Below, one piece after another: positions 44,267-56,400 of a stretch of 64,000 nucleotides of DNA. This DNA comes from Ulva prolifera (Eukaryota > Chlorophyta > Ulvophyceae > Ulvales > Ulvaceae). The notes beneath the pieces were generated by a model. That model made no database searches. It was not told where the DNA came from and worked only from the letters and a program-made list of their open reading frames with translations. The stretch lies in assembly GCA_023078555.1 (NCBI GenBank), contig CM041196.1, positions 6,211,658 to 6,275,657 of the forward strand, read 5' to 3'. Numbering within the stretch: position 1 is the stretch's first letter; each line of letters starts with the position of its first letter. The position numbers and the translations under genes are program-made.

Positions 44267-47200
44267 TCAGAATCGGTGGTTTTTGACAGGGTTTGGGCAG
44301 GACGCGGCGACAGGCGCGTTGTGGCGTCGCGCCTTCCACGTGCCCTGCGCCAGCTCCTCGTCCAGGTCACACGCAAGTCTACTCATGAACACGTTCCATT
44401 GAGCCTCGGACAGACCCGAGAAAACATAGTTCGCCTTATCCGGATGGACGGCCTCGAGAAGCGGCGGGTACACACTCGTCTGTGCACCCTGCCGCCGCCC
44501 CTCCCACACGGTCCGCCGCAGGCCCCCCGACCGCCCTGGCCGCGCCTCCGACGGCGCTGACATCAGCGCTGGCGGCATGCAGAGCTCGTGGCTCGCAAAC
44601 TCCTCCCCATCCCCCGCCGAGCCGCCAGCAACCGGCGTCTCTGCCTCGCTACGCAGCCCCGCAAACGCAGCCGCACCCCACTCGCTCGTGTCTGTGCCGG
44701 ACGAGGCCAGGGGCGCGGTGCACAGCCACGACGGCTCCACCGCCCGCGGCTCCGATGCGGCCATGCATGGGCTCTCTGAGCTCGCGCCGTCATCGCCGTC
44801 GCCGCCGGCGGCTGGGAGGCGTTGTGGTGAGGAGTCACTGCAGATGCCGAGGGAGTCGCCGAGGCCGGACATTGCGAGGGAGCCACTCTGCGCGGCGTCG
44901 CCGTCAAACTGGCTGAACAGCGGCGCAGAAAGGCCGCTGCTGACGAGGGCCCCCGACTGCAGCGCCGCCTCGCGGGCGTCCATGCACAGCGCCTCGAAAT
45001 CGCTCGGGGCGCTGTCCATGGGGCGGGTCATCATAGCTGCCATCTCGAACAGCGTCAGCCCCGCCGCAACGCCCTTTTTCAACACCTGCATCACGGTCGC
45101 CATGAGACATTGATTGCAACCGGCCTCACCAAAACTCAGAATGAGAAGGATTCCGAAATGCCTCTATAAAGCAATCTGATACTGGACCCACATCGTGGTC
45201 CTCTGCACAATCGCAAATGCTACAATAGGACAGCCTTGTGCAAATACACGCAACAATACTGCACACACTCGGGACTGTATTGCATGTCACTGCGCCTACA
45301 GAGTTGCACACATTACAATACACATGCAGAAACAGTTCTTGCAGCACAACTGCATGGGCACAGAGAGGAGCGCACCATCGTGGTGACCATGAGGCAGCGG
45401 AGGCTTTCGGGACGGAGCTCTGGGAGGCGGCGCGCGAGCATCGCCGCGTCGGCTGCGCCGTCAAGCCGCGCCACATACGCCTTCACCTCATCACTGAACG
45501 GCACACTTGCCTGCGGCCAGTACTGCCACTCAAAGTACGGGTTGTGCAGGGCCTCTGGCAGCGCGTAGCCGTGATCGATCGGCACGAGGGCGTGCAGCGC
45601 CGGCCCCGCGGTCGACTCGATGCCGAGCCGCGCGCAGCTACGTGACACATCGAGCACGAGGAGGTTGCCCGCGTGGCGGTCGAGGTTCAGCAGCCGCAGG
45701 TCCAGCACGCCGATGCGGTGCACACTGGCGGAGCAATACCGCGACGGCGCGACGTCGTTTGCGTCGCTCTCGTGCGCCGCAAACGCCTGCAGCGACCCGA
45801 GCTTCAGACCGCCCGGGGGAACAGGGGCCATCAGGCGCTGGTCCGGCGCCGCGCTGAAAAAGTCCGGCAGCCCGTCGCTCCCCAGAGATCCAACGCACGC
45901 AGCGCCGGTGTCGCTGGTGTCGCCGCTCACTGCACCATACGAGAGCGCGGAGTGCCGCATCGAGACGAGACACGCCGGCGGGACGCCTGCAAAGCCTTCG
46001 TGGTCGATGAGGTATGCGGCGACCTCCCGGAGCGCAGCTTCGCCGACGCGGACGCCAGGCTTCATGCCGGGATCGCCCATCGCGCGGCCCGACCAGCCCT
46101 TCGGGTTGTTCGGCGCCATCGGCTCCTCGTCGCACGGTTTGAAGATGCCGACCTTGGTGCCGGAGGGGTCGCTGACGAAGTAGGTGCCCCCCATGCCCTC
46201 GCGGGGGACCTCCGGTACGCGGCCTGCCTTGAGCCCCGCCGCGGCGCGGGAAAGCATCGCAGCAGCCTGCACAGCACAGCTACCGATGATTCACTGGTGG
46301 AAATTCATCATGCGCTGCTGGAAATTTTCGTATGAACGACACCACACCAAGATGGATCCATCCACACAGCGATAGACCGAGCGTCACATCGAGGTCAAGC
46401 ATAAACAAAGATGCACCGAGAGACGAAACCATCCCCAAAGCAACAAGGTAGCACCACAGTGAGGTCAACACAGAGTTTGCATGGATATGGCACCTCATAA
46501 CTGGCAGACTATTGTGGCAAGCATATGGGCATGCCTCATCTCGCCGCTATGTGCTCCGCATACAACAGGCACTGCTCCCGATACCACATGCCACCAGTCA
46601 TGGGCCATGCGCCAAGCAATTGAGGAGGGATGGTCCGCACCGCCCGGTCATCGCGAGTGCCCCGGACCGCTTCCAGGTGTGGCTCGCAGGACATCACAGC
46701 CGGGCCGTCCTTGCTCTGAATGCGCAGAGCACTGGGCACAGCCCGCAGTGCAGGCGGCTGGATCCGTGCCTCGCCCGTCCCGGGCGAAGACAAGTCCGTG
46801 GACTCCCCGCCGGGGGCGAGGTTGAAACCCATCTGGGTGCGGACAGGCTGTGAGATGGAGCTGTTGCGGTGAAGTCCACTCCTGCCGGGCAGACTCGGCG
46901 AGTCGATGCTGCCCACGACGGAAAGATGTACCGAGCCGAGCTGTGCGGACAGGAGGCTGATGGAGCCCCTGCGCATGCTTGAGCCAGAGCGCTGCCTGGG
47001 TGGATCCAGGCCTTCCTCGTCGCTGGTTTCAGCCATATCTGCCCACGGCTGTGACAATTCTGCAGCGCTGAGCGTCTGCCATGGTTCTCTAGTGGACGGC
47101 GGAGGTGCCTGTGGCGCAGTCGGAGAGGGGTCTGTGTCGGGAATCAGGGAAAGCCCTGGTGGGAGGTTGCTCAACTCGAATTGACCTGCTTCAGGCGCGT

Positions 47201-47354
47201 TCGACAGCACAGCTGCAGCCGCGTGTGTCGCGACGCTGTTTTCAGACCGAGATCGTGGTGTGGCCCGAGAGTCTGCTGGTATTGTCATCATATTGCCACG
47301 GATGGATCGACAAGCTGGAGCTGGAGTTGAGGTGAATGGACGACCGCGACGCAA
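44267..47354 (-). CDS. PI4KG: Phosphatidylinositol 4-kinase gamma (type II-like)
   Basis: The exons are complement(45376-46266) and (44267-45085), joined in phase 0, plus a 5' exon, probably complement(46641-47354). About 807 residues. The kinase core reads GTYFVSDPSGTKVGIFKPCDEEPMAPNNPKG (split here for brevity as the lysine-bearing FKPCDEEP and PNNPKGW motifs). It continues with VRVGEAALREVAAYL, VHRIGVLDLRLLNLDRHAGN (catalytic Asp) and LVPIDHGYALPE (metal-binding DHG), then FEWQYWPQASVPFS. That is the layout of plant PI4K gamma. The join VTTM/VLKKGVAAGLTLFEMA rebuilds the conserved helix after the core. The N-terminal part is Ser/Pro-rich and I see no ubiquitin-like domain, which several plant members have. 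The 46640 donor (GTGCGG) is chosen by phase; the start (47354 or 47291) is uncertain. Family members phosphorylate phosphatidylinositol or, in some plants, proteins. Located on cytosolic membrane faces. Confidence 0.88.
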
Positions 47355-49330
47355 GCGCCGTCCTCAGACGGAACGATGCTAGTTCGCACGTCTCCACTGG
47401 TCGTTTTGTTGAACGAGCTGGCTTGAACGCCTGGTGCCGCGGACGCCTGCAGAGGTCAGATGTGAGCAGAAATGTAAGCAGAGCGACTGCATATCAAATG
47501 CCGCGTTCAATGTCTTAAACATATGTAATGGCAACGTTGGGGATTGCTGGGTCTCTCGCACAGGTGCAACCATGCGGGAAGTGGGAATACGTGTCAACGG
47601 ACGTGTACCACCCCGGCACGAGCTGAGTCAGTACGATTCGTTTCTAGAAGGCAGACAAGATATTCCATGCTGAAGCACATTGGCTCTGATCATGTCACCG
47701 CCCCTAAAACTCCGTCTATCCGACAGAAACAAGGCAAACAAGCATTCACAGATACAGCTGATCGACAGCCAAGTGCAAGAAACTTCCAGCGCAAATGCGC
47801 CTGATGCAGAAACCAGCGGCATAAAGGAGACACACGAGCGCCGTGCCAAATCTTTCAGTGACTAGAATGCCGTATTTGCCACTTTGCGCGGTAGACACGT
47901 TGGATCGGGCATCCGCGACACGAGCCGGTGTTCACGATCAGATCGGCCAACATTTACAACAGCCAGCATCAACACCTGCGCTCTTCAACATACAACGCCT
48001 AACAGCTGCAATACTGCGGCCTCTGTGAACGGTTTTGCCTGGCCTCTGTTTAGTGACTACGACGCAGCACGCCAGCATGGAGGTGGTGTAGAACTCGCAA
48101 CCTCAAGTTCCAAGCCACGGCCAAAGCTTTGAGACTTCGACGACCACAGGTTTACACACATTCACGCACTTGCGGGAAATCCCGAAAGCCTGCCGGGTGG
48201 GCGCCGTGACGAACAACGCCCACTCCGCTGCGTTCTCATTGCACAATTGCTCCATATCCCCGACCACTGTCCGGAAAAGCACTTTACCACACTCGAAAGA
48301 TTCGGAAACGGTACCCGACAGCATTGTACTTCAGGAGGATGGAACGTGGCGAGCGTTCCCGAGCGACACGGTGCATACGGATTTGCTAACTCCCTCATCG
48401 CAGCACCATCGTACAATCATATTTTATCATAGCTACGGCATGAAAAGAAGCTGGGTCTGCAGTGGTGCGTACCGCTGTTGGGCCGTGTTATGTAACGAAG
48501 TTTGCGGCAGATACGAGTGCCTGGCGAGACAATGCCCAACCAGTGACCAATGAATAGTCTAACAGGTATCCGATCTCTTTGCCCTTCGATAAATGCTGCA
48601 GAAGCCTACCAGATCAACGGCGATATTTGGCAGGCAGAGACTTCACGCGAACAGCAACTGTATCCACCGACGACTTCGGCAACAACTGACAGCAGAGTTG
48701 TACTTCAATCGCAAGCTGCGGCATTAAGAACCATATTGCTGATACTTGTTTAACGTTGCCAAGGCATGGCTTCAATGCATGTTGTGGCTTCTAGGCCTCT
48801 CGATGCAACGCGAGATCCCATGTACATGCGCGACGTGGCATAGAAGGCGTCACAACCGGTTGCAGGTCGGCGAGGGTCTCGCCAAGAACAGCCCGTATCT
48901 CCACTACCATGTGTTAACGCGACGCTGCCAGGCACGTCCCTCTGTGTCAACGTAGATCTATCACAGGTAGGACACCCACATGAACACATTGTGGGTGCAG
49001 CCTCAGGATACGCAAGATTTCGATACACTGCGCAATCGGAGTCAGGAGTACGCCTACGTGCATTTTGAGCGACGCCACATGATTCAACAGGTGCATACGC
49101 CAAGTTGACTTTACGAGAGATGTCTTGGGAAGTGCCGCATCATGACTAGCATGTGATGGGCTCACGTTGTATCTGTCTACAGCGACGTCTACGGAAACGT
49201 CGGCGAGAAGCCTGCAAGATGAAAGTCAAAGGTGACCTTTCCACAAATGACCACCCCCACCACAGATACGACATGAAAGTTCGCGAGATTTTATATCTCG
49301 GAGATGGGGACCTTCATAGAGTTCCTAGGC
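47355..49330. other. Intergenic, nothing recognised
   Basis: Upstream of PI4K gamma and downstream of RPT1, both on the minus strand. Only short frames of no clear bias are present. ATTTTATATCTCGGAGAT near 49290 lies just past the RPT1 stop and may be part of its 3' untranslated region. Confidence 0.45.
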
Positions 49331-52300
49331 TTAGTTGTACACCATATACTTTGGCGTAGCGCTGAACTTCTGGTACCCCTTAATGACCTTTTGGACAGCA
49401 TCCAGGAAGTCTTTTTCTGTCACCGTCTTCCTTCTTGCCCGAATCGCAAACATCCCAGCTTCTGTGCATACTGATCGGATATCTGCTCCTGTTGAATTGG
49501 GGCACAATCTTGCCAGAAGCTCAAACCGAATGTCCCGCTCACAGTTCATAGTCCTGCACAAGCCCGGTGATCTTGACGTTCTCAGGTCTTAATAAAAGTC
49601 CGCAAGATTCATGGAACGGTGTCCGAATGAAACCACGGCCCGGGGGCCACGAGGCCAGCCGCTCATCTGCATTGCTCGTAGCATTGGCATGCTCGACGGG
49701 CGCACCAGGTGGTCAACATCGTGCACCAGCAATCACACCAGCATGTGGGCCGACCGGCCATGTTCACGGGCGACATCATGAGCACGAACTGATCACAGCC
49801 AGAGATGGACCCATGCAGAGAAATTCTGGACCTCAAGTGTGCAGCTTGAAGCAACCATATGTTGCCAACAGACGAGTGCAGGCAGGCTGCACTGCACCTG
49901 GACAGGGCCGCACTTTGTATGGATCTTGAAGATCTGTGTGCGAGCCTTGAGGTCAGGGAGGCCAAACTCGATCTTACGGTCGAGCCGGCCTGGCCGCAGA
50001 AGGGCAGGGTCGAGGGTGTCAGGCCGATTGGTGGCCATGAGGACCTTGATGTTCCCCCGGGCATCAAATCCATCCAGTTGGTTGACGATTTCGAGCATCG
50101 TCCGTTGCACCTCATTGTCCCCTCCGGCGCCATCATCAAAGCGCGCACCCCCGATGGCATCGACCTCGTCAAAGAATATGATGCATGCCTTTTTGGACCT
50201 CGCCATCTGTACCAGCACCCCACACTTGCCACCTGAGCTTGCTACTGGCAAGACCATATCATACCACATCACAGCTGGCATCTGGGCCTGGTCTATTTGG
50301 AAAGGTTTAATCTGGATCATGAACATAGAACTGACCAGACATAGCCACAGAAGAGTGATGATGGCTGCAGTGGAAGGCAATCATGCTGCGCAGTCCTTGG
50401 ATGTAGGAGTCACTGGACGTTCTCTACATGCAATGAAAGGAACCACAGACTCTGCACCTACGATGAAGAAACCATGCCATGCGCTTCCCATCGCAAGCAC
50501 TGTGCCTATCACATTCTGGCCAGCGACACTGTATGCCTCTGATGAATGATGGACTTGCTGCGTCAATTGGGCAACATGTGACTGCAAAAAGCACAAATGC
50601 AGGCATCTTGTGATTCGCTGCATGAAAGGTGGGAATGGTACGCCAGGGGGTTGAAGCGCACTTGGAACAGCTCTCGGACCATTCTGGCGCCCTCTCCCAC
50701 ATACTTTTGTACCAGTTCAGAGCCAATGACACGAATGAAGCATGCATCCGTACGATTGGCGACTGCACGTGCTAGCAGCGTCTTGCCTGTGCCTGGTGGG
50801 CCGTAACAGAGTACACCTTTGGGTGGGTCGATGCCAAGATTAGTGAACTTTTCAGGTGACAACAGAGGGGTCTCCACAACCTCTCGCAGCTTGTCGATCA
50901 TGTCCTTGCTGCCACCGACATCATCATACGTAACGTCTGGCTTCTCTTCTACGGTCATCATTGTGACCGAAGGATCTATCTTTGGTGGAAGTGGGACCTG
51001 AAATGCAACTGTATGCTAATGATTTTATCGATTTACCTGTGGACTGCTATGAGTGAAATAAGCACTATGCAGAGTTTAGGGCGCATGATGAGAGAGTTTG
51101 GTAGCGAGTTTGCTTAAGGATCTGACATGATGAATGTTGCCTGACGGCCTCAAACTGAACACGGACCGAGGAGAGCACATGAACGAAAGATACAAGAAGA
51201 CGATGGTCCCAAAACAATGGATAACTGTGTACATACAGAGGCTTGGGTTCGCTGAACCCCGCTTACTGCACAACATTTGCATGCCTATGGCCAGCGGGCA
51301 CTGAGGTGTCCTCAGGTCCTGATACAGCAAACATAACGAAACGCCTGATAATTTGATCTATTGCACTGTGATGATGGTTTCAGAGCATTGGAGTACACGA
51401 GCAGCTCCGGGGACCAGGAGCAAGGCCACAATATGGCAGCACGTGCATCACATTGTCTGGAAAGCCAGTGAATTGATGCAGCATGAATGCTGCGGACAAC
51501 AAACTTATAACATACGCAAGGGTTTTATTGCAAGCCGCATCTGCACGGGTTGCTTCATGACCGCCATGAAGTGTAATGAGCAGGCAGATCACGTATGGCA
51601 TGAGCAAGGTCGTTGGCGGCAGTCACAACCACACCCATCTCAAAGCAGCGTAATTAATTCCAGGCTGTTTTGTACTTGAGCAGGACTGTTTATGACATAT
51701 GTCAACGTCATACCTGTATCTGATACTTGGTCCGATCTACACCGACACGCATTCCCTCCTCAATGTCTGTAGGAGCGACTTTGTCGCCAAGGCTGACAAC
51801 AAATTTCGCAATTTGCTTGACATTGATCATGTATTTGGCGTCTTCTGTGTTTGGATTGATGATCTTCGTACACCTGGCAACCTGCAATGCATTTTGCTCT
51901 TGTCAGAATTACATGAGCGTGCAAGACACGCCTTGCCAACAAATTCCATATTCTCGGCACCTTTCTACAGTTCTGTACATGCAGAGCCTGTGAAGTTGGG
52001 ACGCAGCGGGAGACATTCCGAACACAGGCGACGTGCATATGCTGAGCAACTCAGACATGCTGGCTGAAACATGGCACAGCAACAAGAAACATGCAGCAGC
52101 TTTCAATGATAGTCTAGCTGCAAGGAAGCTGTTTGAACTGCCTTGCGATGCCCGGTGTGATTGTCTTACGTGTTCGGTCAGCGGGCTCAATCTGAGTAAA
52201 ACAAGAAATGACTTCACCTGTAACGGTTGCTCTTCGTATAACATTTGCTTGTCTGCGACGATATCCCAGCGACTCGGAGGCGCTAGACCTGTGTCTGACT

Positions 52301-52475
52301 CCTTGATACCAATCGTTTCCACCACTCTCTTCTGCACATCCTTAATATCGCTCTCGGTACTGTTGATCGCCGCCGCATATGGGCCCAGGCCGTATGTCTT
52401 CAAAAATCGGATATCCTCTGCATCTAGCACTTTTGCGGGCTTATCCTCCGCGGGCTCATCAGCTGGTGCACCCAT
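49331..52475 (-). CDS. RPT1: 26S proteasome regulatory ATPase subunit RPT1
   Basis: Five exons, complement(52218-52475), (51714-51881), (50662-50997), (49914-50206) and (49331-49553), join in phase to 425 residues, the normal RPT1 length. The N-terminus has [20 protein letters not shown] and [13 protein letters not shown], followed by the OB-fold part [20 protein letters not shown]. Walker A is GPPGTGKT at residues 208-215. Walker B is IIFFDEVDA in exon 4, followed by [20 protein letters not shown] and the arginine-finger stretch [11 protein letters not shown]. The lid domain runs through [20 protein letters not shown]. The C-terminus KYMVYN ends in a HbYX-type tripeptide, by which RPT tails contact the 20S ring. 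RPT1 is one of six AAA+ subunits that unfold ubiquitinated substrates in nucleus and cytosol. All key residues are present. The ATG at 52475 is the first in frame. It is divergent from the helical-repeat gene. Confidence 0.97.
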
Positions 52476-53442
52476 AACGTCAGATACAGCGAATTAACAG
52501 CAATTAAACTTCAAAACATGGGCTTGACCGCGAAGGTTATGCTGGCTGTGTTTTGCTTATCCAACCGCATTGTCGAGAAATGTCACCGCCTCAGACCGGT
52601 CTCACTCGCATGCGCGCGTGGCCTGCTTTTCAGGCATCCGCACCCAAGCCACGGTTGGCCTGCTGGGCCACTGCACCGAACGACTCCACATCGCGACAGC
52701 ACAATTTCTGGCAGCACTGAGAGAAGTGAGAGTAACCTGATTGCCCACACAGCAGACATACGCTGATGCAGTTGACGGTGCTGCGGAAGAAATTAGATCC
52801 TTTGTTCCGGAATCGTTTTCGACGTGCACGTACCCGTATGTGTATGTAAGTAGTAAAATAACGTCAAATTCTGCTGAAATTCTCAAATTTTGGCTTTCCT
52901 TCCACCTAGCTTCAGTTGACACGCCTACCGCAGGTGTCGATGGTCGTGCACAGTGGTTCAGCGGCACCGCCTACAGCCCGGAGTGGTCCTTTCAGATGCG
53001 TGGTTACGGCAAGGGCTTTACCACGACATTACATTCACGGTATGTGTCAATGTATAGCTGGGGATGTACCTTCGCCACACCTGTGTGTGTGCCATGTCTG
53101 CTATGGTCGTTCCACCTGTGCTGGTGTGCCGTCGCTGATCGCACCGGAGCTCGTCCAAGTCCAACTATCATCACATGCCACAGACGATGACACATGAATA
53201 TGTTGATGCGTGTAGCAGTTAAAGATGCGCCCGCAGGAGGGAACAGGCGCGCGTGTGTGTCGCAAGCAGCCAGCGCGGCACAGAGCGCGGAAGGAGTACC
53301 GGAAAGGGTCGACGGCAGTGCAGTCTACGCGTACGCTTTTGCACGATCAAACGTCATCACGTCAATGCTCTGTGTATGCGCTGAAGGCGTAGCTTCATAC
53401 GCTGTACTGACGTCGACTCCACACTTGGATTCTGTTGTGCAG
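52476..53442. promoter_or_regulatory. Shared upstream region of head-to-head RPT1 and helical-repeat genes
   Basis: RPT1 starts leftward at 52475, and the next plus-strand gene has its first confident exon at 53443, so this stretch carries the RPT1 promoter and the 5' end of the other gene. An ATG at 53194 opens a frame of 85 codons that could be its first exon, but the donor is not clear. No TATA-like element could be fixed. Confidence 0.4.
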
Positions 53443-56400
53443 GACAGCTGATTCGCTTCTGAAGGAGCGCTTCGGACGGCGCAAGCATGAAGCTGACCCG
53501 GAAGCCATTGGAAAATGCATGAACGAGTATGAGTCCACTTGCTTCGCGTTTCTGGCACAGCAAGCCAGCCAACCAGCGGTGAGCTTCTGCGGACTGGGTG
53601 CCACCATGTCAGTACCGTTGCCAGTCACCATCCGCCACCTCGACAAAATTTGACTCCATGCAACCAACCTGCAGTCATTGACATTCATAATGCTTTCCGT
53701 GTGAAGGTTAATTCCGCATTTTTGCGCTCGAAAACCACGTGTGCTGCAGTCCCTGGCTCTGCTGGCTGCGTCCTTGAAGCGTGTGCCAGTAGATGACATG
53801 CCTCGCTTGGGGAAGCAGCTGGAGGATGCCTGCATTGCACAGAGCCATAGGTTCTCTCTCCAGGAAGGATATGAAGTCGTGAACAACCTACAAAGGTACG
53901 TTTTGTCACTTCGAGCGGATGCCTCGACTCATGCATTCACCACACAGGCGTAAGCGGGCGAGCCCTGGATCCTTAGATTTCCATACAGCTGTCAGAAGGT
54001 TGGTACTCGGCCCAAATTTTCAGCCTAGTCTGGTCTTCGCAGGAAGATGTGGTCCAAACAGTCCTCACGAGTGCAAGCTAGCCATTTTGACATACTCTAG
54101 GGGTGCAGGCAGAGGGCACCGTAGCTTTAGTGGCACTTGCATTGTTGCAGCCACGTCTGCTGAGGCTGCGCCGGGTGCAACCGCGTGTCTGCAGAAGCCC
54201 AGTCAGCGGCCTACCGCCTGCTCTGCACGCTCCGAGTGCCACTAGCGTCGAGCACAGACTCTGCCTGCTGATCAGTGTCGGCCCGAGCGCATAGAACAAT
54301 TCAGATAACTCAGGTCCAATCTCGGGATGGGAGCCCCAACAACGCCGCATCGCGACCCAACACTGCTGCTGACCTGCCGTGCCATGCAGTTTCAGCAGCC
54401 CAAGGCGTGGCACCCACGGCGCCACCCTGGCGGCGCGGCTCTGCTCCCGCTGGACCACAACCCGCGGCCTGCGGGAGCTTTCCGATGCACAGAGCCTCAA
54501 GCGTGTGCTGGAGCTGTGCATTGTGGCGGCCCGTAATGAGCAGGCGACCCCAGAGCAGGCAGCGGCCCTGCTCGGCCACATGCAGAAACACCCGGTGCGC
54601 CCCGCTCACCCGCTCCCCTACCTCCTTGCGCATCCATCAGCTCCATCCATCAGCTCCAAAGTACCCTCGTGGAACGCCGCCGACCAAGTCCAATGACATC
54701 CGATTCTTCAGATTCTGATCTCGATGGTCTGGATTGCAGTGTTCTGACATGCAATAGTTCCTGCCCGTGTGATGTGTGGTCATCACGCATGTGCGCCGCG
54801 AGCCTGTGTCACCCTCACCTGCATCTGCACCCGCGTGCATGATCGCGAGGCCACGGTGCAGGACATCGCGCACATGGAGCTTGTGGCCATCATGCTCGAC
54901 ATCACCGCCCGCCTCCGCCCCACCGACGGCCGCGCAGCTGTGCGTGCGCTGTTGTCCGCGGTGCAGCAGCACCACCGCGGCAGCGGCTCAGAGGCGCCGC
55001 CGTGCAGCGGCACCGACGCCGCGCTCGTGCTGCACCGCATGCTGCGCCTCGGTGTCCATGAGGGCGCGCCGGCGGCGGCCGCGGGGGCCGACGGCGCCGC
55101 CGCCGGAGCGGCGGAGCCCGCGCTTGCGCGGCAGCTGACATGGCGAGTGGCCGCGGAGCCGGGGGAGGTCCACCCGGCGCTGCTCGTCCGCGCCATGCAT
55201 GCATCTTCGCAGCTGCTCGGCTTCGTGTTTGTGCCGTTGATGAAGGTGCGGATCAGGCCTCCTCTATGCAGGCATGCCTGTGCGGACATGCTGGCAATGC
55301 AAGAGACCCGATGTGCGCATGAATGCGACTGAGTGGCCGCTTTCCGAGCGTGTAAAGCGTCGTGCATGGCAACGGAGGCCATTTATCCTCACTTCTTCCG
55401 CTGTGCTGATTTGGGCGTGCGCGAGGGAATGGGGGTGCATGTGCCAACGTGAGTATGCTTGATCACGTAGGTGTGTCCAGAGGGGCGCCGACAGCCCCGG
55501 CATGCATGCAGGTGGTCGTCGGGCGGCTGTCGCATCCGACGGGAGCGCGAGTCCTCAGCATGGACGCCGTGTGCACCGCGCTGCAGGTGCTGCGCAGCGC
55601 GAAGCAGCTCGCATCGTACAACAAGGCCTCAGGCACCATCCTCAAGTCCATCTTGCAGGGCGACAGCGAGGGGGGCACGGCGGCCTCCGAGGAGGACCAG
55701 CGTGCTGGTGCGCCTCTAGCCACCTCTGGGCCTGCCATCCGTGCACTCAGTACACTGCAGATCTGAGAGCTCGGCGTCTGCGGGTAGTACCTTCTGGCCG
55801 TTGGGAGTCTTGTGTGCTGTGCCGTGCTGTGGTATATCCCGGCCACTGCTGCGCCGACATAGACTGCAGGCGAAGCATGCAGTCATGCCAAACACGGGCT
55901 TGCCTGCTCCTGTGAGCAACCCGGCAGCGTTGCATGCGGCTGTTTGTCCGTGCACATCTCCCAACGCAGGAAGTGCGCACCGTGAACGTCGTGATGCATG
56001 CAGCACGTAAGGCCGCCGACTCGTCGGCCCTCGCCATCCCGCGGGAGCGCCTGTGCGACGCCATCTGCAACGTCCTCGCCGTGCTGGCCCTGCACCTGCA
56101 GCGGGTGCTGCCGGAGGAGCACCTGTCGGCGCTGCCGCCGCCGCCGCGCTCGCTGCAGCAGCGCGTGCGCTACCTGCCCCCCCACATGCAGGCCTCCGCG
56201 TCCGCCGTCAGCACGCATGAGTGGATCGAGACGCTGTTTGAGACTGTGGTGCTGGACAACTGGTGCGCCCCTGTGGCGCATGCCACCACTTCAGCCGAGT
56301 TGCGCCTGGCGATGTATGCCGGGAGCCGTGCTGGTGGAGTGTTGCTGGCAGGTCGGCGGCTGTGGTCGCGCGCAGCCTCCGTCCTTCACGCAAATCGCAT

